A stretch of 38,462 nucleotides of DNA from Porticoccus sp. (GCA_021773405.1 JAJFKD010000010.1:1-38462), one strand, 5' to 3'. Positions 8,435 through 17,743 are shown, counted from the stretch's first letter. Notes: generated by a model not told the origin, from the sequence alone. Made by a program: numbers and translations.

Positions 8435-8501
8435 TTTCTGGGGAAATTGGTCATATTAACTATGATGTTTTTACCATAGAGTTGGACAAATTCCCCAGAA
8501 A
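8435..8501. repeat. Inverted repeat between response regulator and rhodanese genes
   Basis: TTTCTGGGGAA at 8435-8445 and its exact reverse complement at 8491-8501 flank a 45-bp AT-rich spacer. It lies in the 110-bp gap downstream of the response regulator and upstream of the rhodanese ATG. No T-run follows either arm, so it is not a classical terminator. Function unknown. Confidence 0.45.
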
Positions 8502-8515
8502 TAAGTTTTCCTCTT

Positions 8516-9223
8516 TTATTCCTCTATTACATGATAGTCATGTTCGGCAATGACATCGCCTAATTCAAACAAACGACTAATGGTGTTTTTATTTAATACA
8601 AACCCAGCAGAAAGTAATAGCACACCTTTTTCAGTTTTTACGTCTTTATTAAGTCGCATGCCTGGTTGGAGTTGATGAATGTTGATGCATTGATTGCGGT
8701 TGTCTTCAGGTGGGCTTTCTTCCGTTATGGTTTCGGGGGAAGCACCTTCATCTTCGCCTAAACTGCTTAAGTCAGTTTTTACCTCTAGATAGCTTTCCTC
8801 TGAGCGTAATTCAGAATCCTCTTCTGCAAAGGCTTGCATAATGGTTTTCATGACAGTAACCGGTTTAAAGGGTTTTGTCAGAAAGCCATTAACATCCAGG
8901 GCCATAGATGAGCCAAGGGTTTCTGTATTAGAAAATGAGGTGATAATGATGGTGCGTAAATCTCTTGCTACTGAGCTATTTCCACAGCGGATAGTTTTCA
9001 TTAATTCCAGACCATTCATATTAGGCATTTGAATGTCTGTTAGAAGCAGGTCAATATTTCCCTGGCCAAGTACTTCTAAGGCTTCTTGGCCATCATTGGC
9101 TTTTTTAATATTTTCAAAGCCGAGGTCTTTAAGCACTTTTTCAATAATTCTCTGCATAAAGGGGTCGTCGTCAACCAACAATATGCAAAGTGCTTCAATG
9201 TTATCTAAAAGTGTGTCCGTCAT
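8516..9223 (-). CDS. Response regulator, receiver plus LxPGM-type C-terminal domain
   Basis: 235 residues. Residues 11-130 form a receiver domain: the acidic pocket is in LLVDDDPF (18-20), the phosphoacceptor is D63 in LLLTDIQMP, and the conserved Lys is in FLTKPF. An acidic Ser/Glu-rich linker (about 135-175) follows. The C-terminal ~55 residues, INIHQLQPGMRLNKDV to the end, resemble the small beta domain (LxPGMxLxxDV...GxLLLxxG) found beside HD-GYP and other signalling modules. There is no DNA-binding helix-turn-helix and no enzymatic output. It lies 145 bp downstream of the hybrid kinase on the same strand and is its probable partner; output is unknown. Confidence 0.85.
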   Translation of the reverse strand: MTDTLLDNIEALCILLVDDDPFMQRIIEKVLKDLGFENIKKANDGQEALEVLGQGNIDLLLTDIQMPNMNGLELMKTIRCGNSSVARDLRTIIITSFSNTETLGSSMALDVNGFLTKPFKPVTVMKTIMQAFAEEDSELRSEESYLEVKTDLSSLGEDEGASPETITEESPPEDNRNQCINIHQLQPGMRLNKDVKTEKGVLLLSAGFVLNKNTISRLFELGDVIAEHDYHVIEE

Positions 9224-9368
9224 AACAATACCTACTTCTTATCTGGTCAATTATAAAAGGCGCTTAATAAATTCATTAGTTTTATACATCCTTGTTCGTG
9301 ATCCAATATTTTTTATTACATAGCTCTCATCATTTATTATTCATTTGATTTAAATTAATTATTTGGAT

Positions 9369-12300
9369 TTATTTATTTGGGTAGTGCTCAACAATCCAAC
9401 CTTCAGCTTGTTTAAGAAATGAGGTGAGCGGCTCAATATTTTCCTTAACAACTTCACTTTCACCGAGCTTTCCTGATGTTTCGAGTAACAAGCAGCAATT
9501 TGCCAAGGTATTTGCTCCAACGCTATAGGAAGAAGATTTTAACTTGTGGGCTTCTGAACTGACTTTTTTCATGTTGTCTTCTTCAGTTGCCTGAGAAATT
9601 TGTTCGATAATTTCTGTGGCTGATTTGAGAAACTCATGGTAGAACTCAGATAACAGGGAGTGGTCATCTGATTGAAGCAGTTCAGGTAACGATTTTGGAT
9701 CAATGACAATGTGTTTATTATCATCAGCTGCTTCTTCTACAGTATTTTCAATCTGCACTGCAGCCGTATCATTATTTACTGGAAGCCATTCATTCAGTTT
9801 GCTTGAAAGTACACTGATTTGAAGGGGCTTGGTGATGTAGTCGTTCATACCTGCATCGAGACATTCTTGCTTTGTGCCTTTCATGGCATCGGCGGTAATA
9901 GCAATGATGGGCAGGCAAGATTCTACCTTCCCTTCAATCTTTCTGATTTCACGAGAAAGATCATAGCCATCCATATGAGGCATATGGCAGTCTGTAAGTA
10001 GCAAACTGTATTTTCCATTGCCTTGCTTCCACATTGCCAGAGCTTCCTTCCCGTCATTTGCAATTTCGGCTGAAAAGCCAAGAAGGTTAAGTTGATGACT
10101 AATAACACGTTGGTTGACTGGGTTGTCTTCGGCCACAAGGAATAGTGTGCCTTTGAGCGCAGCATCTTCTGCTGAGAGAATAGTATTTGTTTCAAGGCTG
10201 GCTTTGTCTTCTTTGAGACCAAGGTCAGGTTCTATTAGCCCTACAGAACCTGAGACTGTTTTTATAAAGGTGGTTCTGCTTAGGCTGTTCATGTCGAGTT
10301 GTAAGGTATCATCACACAAGTGACGTGCTTTGCGACGAAGCCCCTGGCTGATGATAATAAAACTAAGTTGTGTTTTCTCAGCATATTGTTCTCTGAGCTG
10401 TGCCTGAATATCTGCGATATAACTTTTATTGTCATGAGTATCTACAATAATCGCCACTAGCGGTTGTGGGCCATCTTGTTGCTCATGGGTTAGTTGGTTT
10501 AGCTCTGCACTGGAAGGATCATAAAGTGACATTTCTTCTGCACTGAGATAGCGCGATAGAATTTTATCAATGACTTCATCCCCATTAAAAAATAAAACGG
10601 GGATATCTTTTAATTTATTTTCCAAGGTTTCAGATCTGTCTTTCACTGGTGTGAGAGGTAAAGATACTGTAAATAATGTGCCTTCACCTTCTTCACTTTC
10701 GACAGAGATATCACCACCCATTAATTCGGTCAGTCGTTTGCTGATGGTTAGGCCCAGACCTGTGCCACCAAATTCACGGGTGGTTGAAGACTCTGCTTGG
10801 GAGAAGGGGCTGAAAAGCCTTTCCTGCACAGTAACGGGCATACCAATGCCGTTGTCTTGGATCCGAAAAATTAACGTGTTCATATCACCAATGGTATTGG
10901 GCCGTTCGCAGCGCATGATCACGCGCCCCCGAGAGTTTTCACTGCTCTCGGTAAACTTGATGGCATTGCCACTGATGTTGTAAAGGATTTGACGAAGTCT
11001 GACGGGATCACCATAAAACTCTGGTAACCCAGGGTCACAAAACGTGATGAGCTCAATATCTTTCTTTGTCGCTAAAGGAAGTAGTGTTTCCCCTACACCA
11101 TCAAGGATGTCATCCATAGAAATGGTGATTTGTTCCAGCTCCATTTTGCCGGCATCGATTTTAGAAAAATCTAGGATGTCATCGATGATACCCAGCAAGG
11201 TAAAGGACGAGTCACTGATAGTTTTAACCAGTTTTTTCTGACTATCATCCAATGAGGTGTGACCTAATACATCCACAATGCCTACAACACCATTCATTGG
11301 TGTTCTAATCTCATGGCTCATTGTGGCAAGGAATGCAGACTTTGCATGGCTTGAGGCGTCCGCCTCATGTTTTGCCAACTCTAGATCATGTTGTGTCTGC
11401 TTTAGCCCGGTAATTTCAGTAGACCAACCACCTAGTGCATAGACTTCACCATTGGTGTTTTGCAGAGGGAAAATACTGGTCATGAATGATTTATTTTCAC
11501 CGTCTTTTGTGGTGAATTCTTCTTCGAACGTTATATCTTGTTTATTTTTAAGCGCCATTTGCTGAGTGTTTTCATGCACAGCGGCAACTTCAGAATTGAA
11601 AAGATCATAATCATCTTTACCAAGTACATTTTTTGTACTTAAAGAGACGGATTCTTTCCAGGCAGGGTTAACAAAAATGTACTTACCTTCAAGGTTTTTG
11701 ATATAAATATTAACAGGTGCTGTGTTCAAAATATTACTGAGGTGATTTTCACTTTCACGAAGTGCCTGTTCCGATTCCTGGAGTTCCTGCCCAAGTTCTT
11801 TTTGCTGGGTGATATCTTGAATAATTCCCATGGTATTAGTTGGGATACCATGGTTATCAAAAATGACGTCACCTCGGGCATTGATCCAATGGGTGCTGCC
11901 ATCTGGCCAGACCACACGATATTCAATATTAAATTCGTTATCTGAAAGGCTTGATGAATTTACTGCATTTTTGACCATCTCCTGATCGTCGGGATGGACA
12001 CATTGGATAAAGTCCAGGCTTTGGCGATTACATACCTCAATAGTTCCTTCTGATTCCAGGCCATAAATTTGAGCGGTGTTACCGGTATAGGACATGGTTT
12101 GTGTTTCTTTGCTCCAATCCCAGGTACCCACATGTGCATGTCTCAATGTATTAATTAGATGTTGTTCGTTGTCATGTGCTAGTTGTTGCGCCTGCTTCCT
12201 TTTGCTGATGTCTCGAATGCTGCCCGCAAATAAAGTGCCACCTGGGAGTTCTAATGGATTAACGTTGAGTTCTATTGGAAACAAAGATCCATCCGCCTTA

Positions 12301-13715
12301 ATAGCTTCGTACTCACGAACGGTGCCAATGACAGTGGTTTCTTTATTTGCAGTGCCAGATTTTTGGTAGTTATCCAGGTAGGCATCGTGCTGACTGCGAT
12401 GGGGATCAGGCATCAGTATTCGGACATTTTGGCCTACCAGCTCATCGCTGGTGTAGCCGAATAATTCTTCAGTAGTTGGGTTACATTTTTGAATAATGCC
12501 CTGCTTATTGATAATGATAAGGGCATCAATAGAGGTTTTGTAAATAGCGTCTAGGTAGGCTTCAGATACCTTTATTTTTTGTCTTTTTGTTGCGGTAATA
12601 GCGTATAGCACAATGATGAGTAGGCAGATGACACCACTGACAATCAAGCTCAATTTTCTTACGTAGTGGAAGGTACTGTAAGCATCGGATACATTTTGTT
12701 CCGTGGTAATACCTATATCGACTTCTGGAAACCAATGCCAGGCACCGACAACATTTACGCCCCGGTAATCTCTATAGCCTTCGATATTACTCCCTGGTTC
12801 TCCGCGAATGGCGCTAGCAGCCATATCGGTGAGTACAGGTTTGATCTCATTACCTAATTCAGGGTTTTTAAGCAGATTAGAACCTGGATCATAAAGCCGA
12901 ATGGCATGGTCTTCTGCTTCCAGCTTGTCCAGTAAGTGTAATTCTTTTAACTCATTTTCAAATCGGCTGTGGCTAAGCATAAGGCCACTTTTATCAAAAG
13001 CGTAGGTTTCTCCAGTAGCGCCTAAATGCTCTTTCTCCAGCAACGGAAATAATTCGTTGTAGGGATTGATTCGCAGGGTGAGTAGTGCAATCACATCATT
13101 TTTATCGTTGCGAATAGGTGCGCCGACAAACATGGTGGCGGGGTTAGAGATAGGGCGGCCACTTTCGTCTTTCAGTTCTATGTCACTGTGTTGAATTCGG
13201 GTGAGAGTGGCTTCACCAGACCAAAGCTTATCAAGTAGTTCTGGCTGAGAGGTAAGTAGGTTGGTTTTCCCTAGGTCATCATTGTGAGCTGAGGCAATAT
13301 TGATGTTTTCCGGCCCAATAATATAAAACCCAAGATGCCTTTGCTCGGCTAGATCTTGGCTAAAATAATGGCGCAGTTGTGCAAGTGAATGTTGGTAAGT
13401 CGATTCGGATGGATTAGATTTATTTGCCAGCAAGGTTTCAGCGATTTCTACTAGCTCAGTTGAGCTTGCATGCAACTGAACAGCCTTGAGTTGCTTGTTT
13501 TCTTCATGAATAAAGCCTTCTTTCGTGATATCCAAAACGTTTTGAAGGGCATTTTCAATATCATGCTGGAACTTGTTTTTTAATATTTCGACGGAGATCA
13601 GTGTGAGCGCTGTGATAAACGAAATGATAATAACGAGACTAATGAGCTCGCTAGAAGTGGCTCCAGTGTTTCTAATTGCCCGGGAAACCCCGCCATTTTT
13701 TTTATTGTTTTTCAT
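9369..13715 (-). CDS. Membrane hybrid sensor histidine kinase (Cache-like, 3 PAS, HisKA-HATPase, REC, HPt)
   Basis: 1448 residues. Order: membrane span ~24-45; periplasmic sensor ~46-353, probably double-Cache; membrane span ~354-374; PAS ~385-505 with GTVREYEAIKADGSLFPIEL; PAS ~520-640; PAS ~655-775; HisKA with phosphoacceptor H801 in SHEIRTPMNGVVG; HATPase ~900-1020 with N917, DNGIGM 954-959 and GGTGLGL 983-989. A degenerate receiver-like region at ~1037-1165 lacks clear acidic pocket motifs. A true receiver at ~1189-1310 has D1242 in LLLTDCHMP, and the HPt at ~1340-1440 has H1390 in AHKLKSSS. All relay residues for His-Asp-His-Asp transfer are present. ATG at 13715 follows AAGGG. The signal is unknown. 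Confidence 0.92.
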   Translation of the reverse strand: MKNNKKNGGVSRAIRNTGATSSELISLVIIISFITALTLISVEILKNKFQHDIENALQNVLDITKEGFIHEENKQLKAVQLHASSTELVEIAETLLANKSNPSESTYQHSLAQLRHYFSQDLAEQRHLGFYIIGPENINIASAHNDDLGKTNLLTSQPELLDKLWSGEATLTRIQHSDIELKDESGRPISNPATMFVGAPIRNDKNDVIALLTLRINPYNELFPLLEKEHLGATGETYAFDKSGLMLSHSRFENELKELHLLDKLEAEDHAIRLYDPGSNLLKNPELGNEIKPVLTDMAASAIRGEPGSNIEGYRDYRGVNVVGAWHWFPEVDIGITTEQNVSDAYSTFHYVRKLSLIVSGVICLLIIVLYAITATKRQKIKVSEAYLDAIYKTSIDALIIINKQGIIQKCNPTTEELFGYTSDELVGQNVRILMPDPHRSQHDAYLDNYQKSGTANKETTVIGTVREYEAIKADGSLFPIELNVNPLELPGGTLFAGSIRDISKRKQAQQLAHDNEQHLINTLRHAHVGTWDWSKETQTMSYTGNTAQIYGLESEGTIEVCNRQSLDFIQCVHPDDQEMVKNAVNSSSLSDNEFNIEYRVVWPDGSTHWINARGDVIFDNHGIPTNTMGIIQDITQQKELGQELQESEQALRESENHLSNILNTAPVNIYIKNLEGKYIFVNPAWKESVSLSTKNVLGKDDYDLFNSEVAAVHENTQQMALKNKQDITFEEEFTTKDGENKSFMTSIFPLQNTNGEVYALGGWSTEITGLKQTQHDLELAKHEADASSHAKSAFLATMSHEIRTPMNGVVGIVDVLGHTSLDDSQKKLVKTISDSSFTLLGIIDDILDFSKIDAGKMELEQITISMDDILDGVGETLLPLATKKDIELITFCDPGLPEFYGDPVRLRQILYNISGNAIKFTESSENSRGRVIMRCERPNTIGDMNTLIFRIQDNGIGMPVTVQERLFSPFSQAESSTTREFGGTGLGLTISKRLTELMGGDISVESEEGEGTLFTVSLPLTPVKDRSETLENKLKDIPVLFFNGDEVIDKILSRYLSAEEMSLYDPSSAELNQLTHEQQDGPQPLVAIIVDTHDNKSYIADIQAQLREQYAEKTQLSFIIISQGLRRKARHLCDDTLQLDMNSLSRTTFIKTVSGSVGLIEPDLGLKEDKASLETNTILSAEDAALKGTLFLVAEDNPVNQRVISHQLNLLGFSAEIANDGKEALAMWKQGNGKYSLLLTDCHMPHMDGYDLSREIRKIEGKVESCLPIIAITADAMKGTKQECLDAGMNDYITKPLQISVLSSKLNEWLPVNNDTAAVQIENTVEEAADDNKHIVIDPKSLPELLQSDDHSLLSEFYHEFLKSATEIIEQISQATEEDNMKKVSSEAHKLKSSSYSVGANTLANCCLLLETSGKLGESEVVKENIEPLTSFLKQAEGWIVEHYPNK

Positions 13716-13887
13716 TTACGGCCCTTGGATATAGTAAATGGTTGAAGATCCTTATAACCGGTCGAAACCTATCTGCCGTGTAACATTTTTTTAATGATTT
13801 AGATGCTAAGTACTTTTACTTGTGCTGCTATTCTTACTGTCGTGGTTTGTAATATAAAGTGAAGGTGGCCTTTTTATACAGGATTAA

Positions 13888-13913
13888 AAGCATTTAGGCT
13901 AGCCCAAATGCTT
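13888..13913 (-). terminator. Possible intrinsic terminator after panB
   Basis: A nearly perfect palindrome (AAGCATTT...AAATGCTT around GGCTAGCC, one mismatch) followed on the minus strand by TTTTAAT, about 50 bp after the panB stop. It would separate panB from the hybrid kinase gene. Confidence 0.5.
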
Positions 13914-13961
13914 GATTTTAAACCGTTTAGTCAATTTCAATGAGATGGTTTTTTTAAGGCT

Positions 13962-14765
13962 TTATGATTTAAAGCCATGCTCTGCAGCAGGAAAAGCACC
14001 CGAACGAACTTCGTTGGCGTAAGCAGTTAAAGCCGCTTCTATACCATCAACATCGGTTAAAAAATTCTTTGAAAACTTTGGTTGGCGTGGTGATAGGCCC
14101 AATATATCGTAAATTACCAGGACTTGAGCATCAGTATTTGGCCCTGCGCCAATGCCGATAACAGGAATATTTAATTCACTTGTGATCTTGCTGGCAAGGG
14201 GGGTAGGTACACATTCTAAAACTAGTAGGTCAATGCCTGCTTGTTCCAGTAGGTGAGCATCTTGAATCATTTGTTCTGCCGCTTCTTCGGTGCGTCCCTG
14301 TACTTTGTAGCCACCAAATTTATTGACGGACTGGGGGGTTAATCCTAAATGACCACAGACCGGAATTCCTCGTTCGCTGAGCATGAGGACTGATTCTTCA
14401 AGCCAAGCACCGCCTTCCAATTTGACCATGTGCGCACCGGCTTGCATCAGGTGTGCAGCATTTGCCATGGTTTGCTCTTCAGTGGCATAAGACATAAAGG
14501 GAAGGTCTGCAATGACTAATGATTTACTGTTGCCTCGACAAACAGATTGAACATGGTAAATCATGTCGTCCATGTCTACAGGAACAGTACTGCCGTGACC
14601 TTGTATAACATTCCCGAGCGAATCGCCGACTAGAACGACTTCAATTTCGGCAAGCTCAACCAGTCGTGAGAAGGAAGCATCATAAGCAGTAATGACAGGA
14701 AATTTTTTGCCTTCCTGTTTTAGTGCATTCAAAGTATTAATGGTTACCGTTTGCATGATGGGCAT
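13962..14765 (-). CDS. panB: 3-methyl-2-oxobutanoate hydroxymethyltransferase (ketopantoate hydroxymethyltransferase)
   Basis: PanB transfers the one-carbon unit of 5,10-methylenetetrahydrofolate to alpha-ketoisovalerate, making ketopantoate, the first committed step to pantothenate and CoA. The 267-residue length is normal. Family segments are TAYDASFSRLVE, VLVGDSLGNVIQGH (Mg-binding Asp), KLEGG (substrate-binding Lys), CGHLGLTPQSVNKFGGYKVQG, VLECVP (catalytic Glu) and IGIGAGPNTDAQVLV. The first ATG is at 14765, but ATG at 14756 (MQTVTINTLNALK) has AGGA at a better distance and may be the real start. It is the last gene of pcnB-folK-dNK-panB. The usual partner panC is not next to it. Confidence 0.95.
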   Translation of the reverse strand: MPIMQTVTINTLNALKQEGKKFPVITAYDASFSRLVELAEIEVVLVGDSLGNVIQGHGSTVPVDMDDMIYHVQSVCRGNSKSLVIADLPFMSYATEEQTMANAAHLMQAGAHMVKLEGGAWLEESVLMLSERGIPVCGHLGLTPQSVNKFGGYKVQGRTEEAAEQMIQDAHLLEQAGIDLLVLECVPTPLASKITSELNIPVIGIGAGPNTDAQVLVIYDILGLSPRQPKFSKNFLTDVDGIEAALTAYANEVRSGAFPAAEHGFKS

Positions 14766-14800
14766 CCTGTTCGTGCTGGTTAGTATTAAGTTGGATTACT

Positions 14801-15532
14801 TCAGCGAAGGTGAGTGCTAGGGTTGTTTGAACTTGTGCTATAAGGGTCCGCATTTCGTGGACCTGGATTATAATAGTGTCGCCCAGACTTGATGCCCAAC
14901 ATATATTCCACCAAATTCTGATAATCGCTTTCGCTATTCGCCAAGTCTATATCCGTAGCGTTAACAATGAGTAGTGGTGCTTCATCATAATAATAAAAGA
15001 ACTGGGTGTAGGCATCGTTGAGTTGGGTTAGGTAATTCGCTTCTATGGACTTCTCAGTTTCTATTCCACGACGTTGAACACGTTCTAACAAAACATCAGT
15101 TGGCGCTTGAAGGTAGACAACTAAATCAGGTCTGGGGACGTCAATGGTCAGTTGTTGATACACCATTTGGTAAAGCTTTAGTTCTTCATCATCCAAGGTA
15201 ACTTGCGCAAATAGTTGGTCTTTTTCTATAAGGAAATCAGCGACGCGGACTTGCTGGAACATATCTCCTTGGCGAATTTCCTGGATTTGTTTGGCGCGCT
15301 GAAATAGAAAATATAACTGGGCTGGGAGTGCTCCGGCCCTACGGTCCTGATAAAAGCGCTCCAGGAAGGGATTGTCTTCAGCTTGCTCCAAAAGGGTATC
15401 GTAATTAAAACTACTGGCCAGTCGTTTAGCCAGTGTTGTTTTCCCTACGCCAATAGGGCCTTCCACTGCAATAAAACGAGGTAGTTGAGCGGTATCAAGC
15501 ATAAACGGAAGGTCGTTAGCCGGTTGTTCCAC
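14801..15532 (-). CDS. Deoxynucleoside kinase (deoxyadenosine/deoxyguanosine kinase family)
   Basis: Cytosolic nucleoside-salvage kinase: transfers phosphate from ATP to a deoxynucleoside. The P-loop GPIGVGKTT starts at residue 25 after FIAVE. QLYFLFQRAKQIQEI, VADFLIEKDQLFA (the ERS/DRS-like region) and LVVYLQAPTDVLLERVQRRGIETE (the Arg-rich lid with base-recognising residues nearby) are family features. The base preferred cannot be read from sequence. The start is GTG at 15532, with AGGAG seven bases upstream; the 3' end of folK overlaps it by 17 bp. This insertion between folK and panB is also seen in relatives of Cellvibrio, as I recall. Confidence 0.88.
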   Translation of the reverse strand: MEQPANDLPFMLDTAQLPRFIAVEGPIGVGKTTLAKRLASSFNYDTLLEQAEDNPFLERFYQDRRAGALPAQLYFLFQRAKQIQEIRQGDMFQQVRVADFLIEKDQLFAQVTLDDEELKLYQMVYQQLTIDVPRPDLVVYLQAPTDVLLERVQRRGIETEKSIEANYLTQLNDAYTQFFYYYDEAPLLIVNATDIDLANSESDYQNLVEYMLGIKSGRHYYNPGPRNADPYSTSSNNPSTHLR

Positions 15533-16025
15533 AGATATCTCCTGATGAGAGGCGAACGATACCTTTTGAGGAGCAACTTTCCAAGAGTGTTGCTAGGGCA
15601 GTTTCATCGGGTAACACGAGTTGAGGGTTAATGTCAGCCAGAGGAAGCAACACAAAATTGCGGGTTGTTATGCCCGGGTGAGGAATTTGTAAATAGGGTA
15701 AATTGATTGTCTGATTACCATAAAGCAAAATATCCAGGTCCAGCGTACGTGCTCCCCAATGTTCTTTCCTTTCACGAAAATGACCATCTTCAATTGTTTG
15801 TAGTGCTTTCAGTAGCTGTTCAGGGCTTAGCTTTGTTTCTAGCTTGGCTACACCATTGATATAGTCTGGTTGGTCTTGTGGACCCATGGGGCTGGTACGA
15901 TACCAGTGGGACACGGCGGCAACCTTTGTGTTTAATACCTCATTGAGTTCGGTTACAGCTGTAATGACCTGTTGTTGTGGATTGTTTAGGTTGCTGCCGA
16001 TTGATATGTAGGCTATTTCAGTCAT
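15516..16025 (-). CDS. folK: 2-amino-4-hydroxy-6-hydroxymethyldihydropteridine pyrophosphokinase
   Basis: FolK (HPPK) transfers pyrophosphate from ATP to 6-hydroxymethyl-7,8-dihydropterin in folate synthesis. The 169-residue protein starts MTEIAYISIGSNLNNPQ. It has WYRTSPMGPQDQPDYINGVAKLET (pterin-binding loop), ERKEHWGARTLDLDILLYG (the two Mg-binding Asp residues) and IPHPGITTRNFVLLPLADI. ATG at 16025 is chosen because homology begins there; a longer frame to 16196 only reads through pcnB in another phase. The start overlaps the pcnB stop by 8 bp, implying translational coupling. The product is one step before PanB's folate cofactor, a loose metabolic link within the operon. Confidence 0.94.
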   Translation of the reverse strand: MTEIAYISIGSNLNNPQQQVITAVTELNEVLNTKVAAVSHWYRTSPMGPQDQPDYINGVAKLETKLSPEQLLKALQTIEDGHFRERKEHWGARTLDLDILLYGNQTINLPYLQIPHPGITTRNFVLLPLADINPQLVLPDETALATLLESCSSKGIVRLSSGDICGTTG

Positions 16026-17436
16026 GCCTAGAGGTTTCTGGGGAAGTCGAGGGTTTTGGCTTGGCAGTTTTTTTTCTGCGCCTGTTTTTGTTTCTTGAAG
16101 CATTGCGTGGTTGCTGTACTTTTTTGACCATCTCTTGGCGTTTTTCATCACCGGCATCTTGGAAGTTTGTCCACCATAGACCGAGTCCCGACTCAATTTC
16201 CCCCGTTTCTTCTCGTAATAAGAGAAAGTCGTAGCCAGCTCTAAATCGCTTATTTTCCATCAACCTAAAGGCTTGATTGCCTGCTCTTCTCGGCAGTCTT
16301 AGTTGCAATTCCCAAATCTCCCGCATGGGAAGTGTGAATCGGCGAGGTATGGCTATTCGTTGGCACTGGCGTGTTGTAACTTCTCCAGCCGCTTGCTGTA
16401 AGACATAAACGGGTGAATCGCCTTGTTGAGAAAAAAGTTGTTCTGTTTCTTTAACGGCGGGCCATAGTAATGCGGCATATAAAAAGGCTGGTGTCACTCG
16501 TTTGTTGCTTCGAATACGAATATCGGTATTGGTCAGAGCCTGTTCAATAAACTTGAGGTAATAGCCTGGGTCTTTGGATAAAGCAGCAGCTGTTGCGGGA
16601 AATAGAACATCAAATAGCTTGTACTGCCGTAGCAGATGGAAGGTGGCTAAAGCATGTCCGTGCATAAATAGTTTTAAAATTTCATCAAAGAGCCTTGCAG
16701 GTGGAATATCTGCTAACAACTTGTGAGTTTTTGTAATAGCGTGAGCGGTATTTTCTTCAAGATTAAAGCCTAACTTTGCCGCAAACCTAAGTGCTCTTAG
16801 CATCCTGACGGGGTCTTCCCGGTAGCGCTCTTCCGGGTTGCCTATAATACGAATTAAACGGTTTTCTATATCGGGCAAGCCATTGGCATAGTCGTAGACA
16901 CTATTGTCATGAGGGTGGTAATAAAATGCGTTCATGGTGAAGTCACGGCGGCTGGCATCTTCATCAATGGAGCCAAATATATTGTCTCGCAGTAGCATTC
17001 CTTTAGCAGAACGCTGAGATTTATCCCGATGGCTTTTCTTTGCGTTATCTTTTGCACCGTTCTTTGTACTATTTTTTGTATTATGGTGGGCTCTAAAAGT
17101 AGTGACTTCTATCACTTCTGGTCCCATCCGAACATGAACAATCTGAAATCGCCGACCTACGATTCTGGAACGCCTAAATAACTCTTTAACTTGTTCTGGG
17201 GTGGCATTGGTAGCGACATCAAAATCTTTGGGTTTAAGTCCCATCATTAAATCGCGCACACAGCCACCTACCAGATAGGCTTCATAGCCACCATCAGTTA
17301 ATTGCTCAACAACCTTTCGAGCACCAGAACTTATTTTTTTTGCAGATAGGGTATGTTGCCCGGAATGTAATGTATTGGGCTCATTAGGGGCTTGTTTTGC
17401 ATTTCTCTTAAAAATATTAGAGATTTTTTTTAGCAT
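16018..17436 (-). CDS. pcnB: Poly(A) polymerase I
   Basis: PcnB adds 3' poly(A) tails to RNA, tagging it for decay. The nucleotidyltransferase core has YLVGGCVRDLMMG (57-66) and catalytic carboxylates DFD at 71-73. RRDFTMNAFYY, the RIIGNPEERYREDPVRMLRALRFAAKLGF block and LLADIPPARLFDEILKL follow and distinguish PAP from tRNA CCA-adding enzymes. The tail is highly basic (RNKNRRRKKTAKPKP), as in gamma-proteobacterial PcnB, and binds RNA. A ~30-residue Lys/Asn/Ser-rich insertion at 118-147, between the beta strands after FRAHH, is longer than I expect. It heads the operon with folK, dNK and panB; ATG at 17436 has no clear Shine-Dalgarno. Confidence 0.94.
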   Translation of the reverse strand: MLKKISNIFKRNAKQAPNEPNTLHSGQHTLSAKKISSGARKVVEQLTDGGYEAYLVGGCVRDLMMGLKPKDFDVATNATPEQVKELFRRSRIVGRRFQIVHVRMGPEVIEVTTFRAHHNTKNSTKNGAKDNAKKSHRDKSQRSAKGMLLRDNIFGSIDEDASRRDFTMNAFYYHPHDNSVYDYANGLPDIENRLIRIIGNPEERYREDPVRMLRALRFAAKLGFNLEENTAHAITKTHKLLADIPPARLFDEILKLFMHGHALATFHLLRQYKLFDVLFPATAAALSKDPGYYLKFIEQALTNTDIRIRSNKRVTPAFLYAALLWPAVKETEQLFSQQGDSPVYVLQQAAGEVTTRQCQRIAIPRRFTLPMREIWELQLRLPRRAGNQAFRLMENKRFRAGYDFLLLREETGEIESGLGLWWTNFQDAGDEKRQEMVKKVQQPRNASRNKNRRRKKTAKPKPSTSPETSRHD

Positions 17437-17743
17437 GTTTTAGGCATCATTTTAGCCAGCGTAAATACAGCTGCTATTCGCGAAGAAGCGATTCTAGCAT
17501 AGGGGTATATAAAAGACTTTTTAGGGGCTTTGTCTGTCTTTAATGTAAAAAAAGTAATCCCAAAAAAGATAATACCTTAAAAAAATAGGCATTAAAAAAG
17601 GAAGCCCTAAGGCTTCCCCTATATCCCATATACTACCGGTTTTAAGAGCAATTTCTCCATCAACCTGCTAGCAATGTATCCAACTTTATTTTTATTATTT
17701 ATTTTTATTAGTTATGTACTGCATCACTAATGTTACCTAGAAA
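17437..17743. other. Intergenic region between gluQ and pcnB
   Basis: 307 bp with no gene. It holds the minus-strand terminator at 17592-17617, an AT-rich imperfect repeat of TTATTTTTATT units near 17690-17711, and the presumed pcnB promoter between 17437 and 17590. I see no confident -35/-10 pair there. Confidence 0.6.
17592..17617 (-). terminator. Intrinsic terminator after dksA-gluQ
   Basis: GGAAGCC at 17600-17606, a four-base loop and GGCTTCC at 17611-17617 form a perfect 7-bp stem. On the minus strand it is followed by a run of six T. It is about 130 bp past the gluQ stop and insulates pcnB. Confidence 0.85.

Noticed and set aside
10570-10983. 137-codon plus-strand frame opposite the hybrid kinase gene
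   Set aside because: It is antisense to the HATPase region of a clear coding gene, is Ser/Arg-rich with no recognisable domain, and has no ribosome-binding site; it is a shadow frame.
16026-16196. Longer folK start adding 57 residues
   Set aside because: These codons read the pcnB 3' end in another phase; FolK homology begins at MTEIAYISIGSN (16025).
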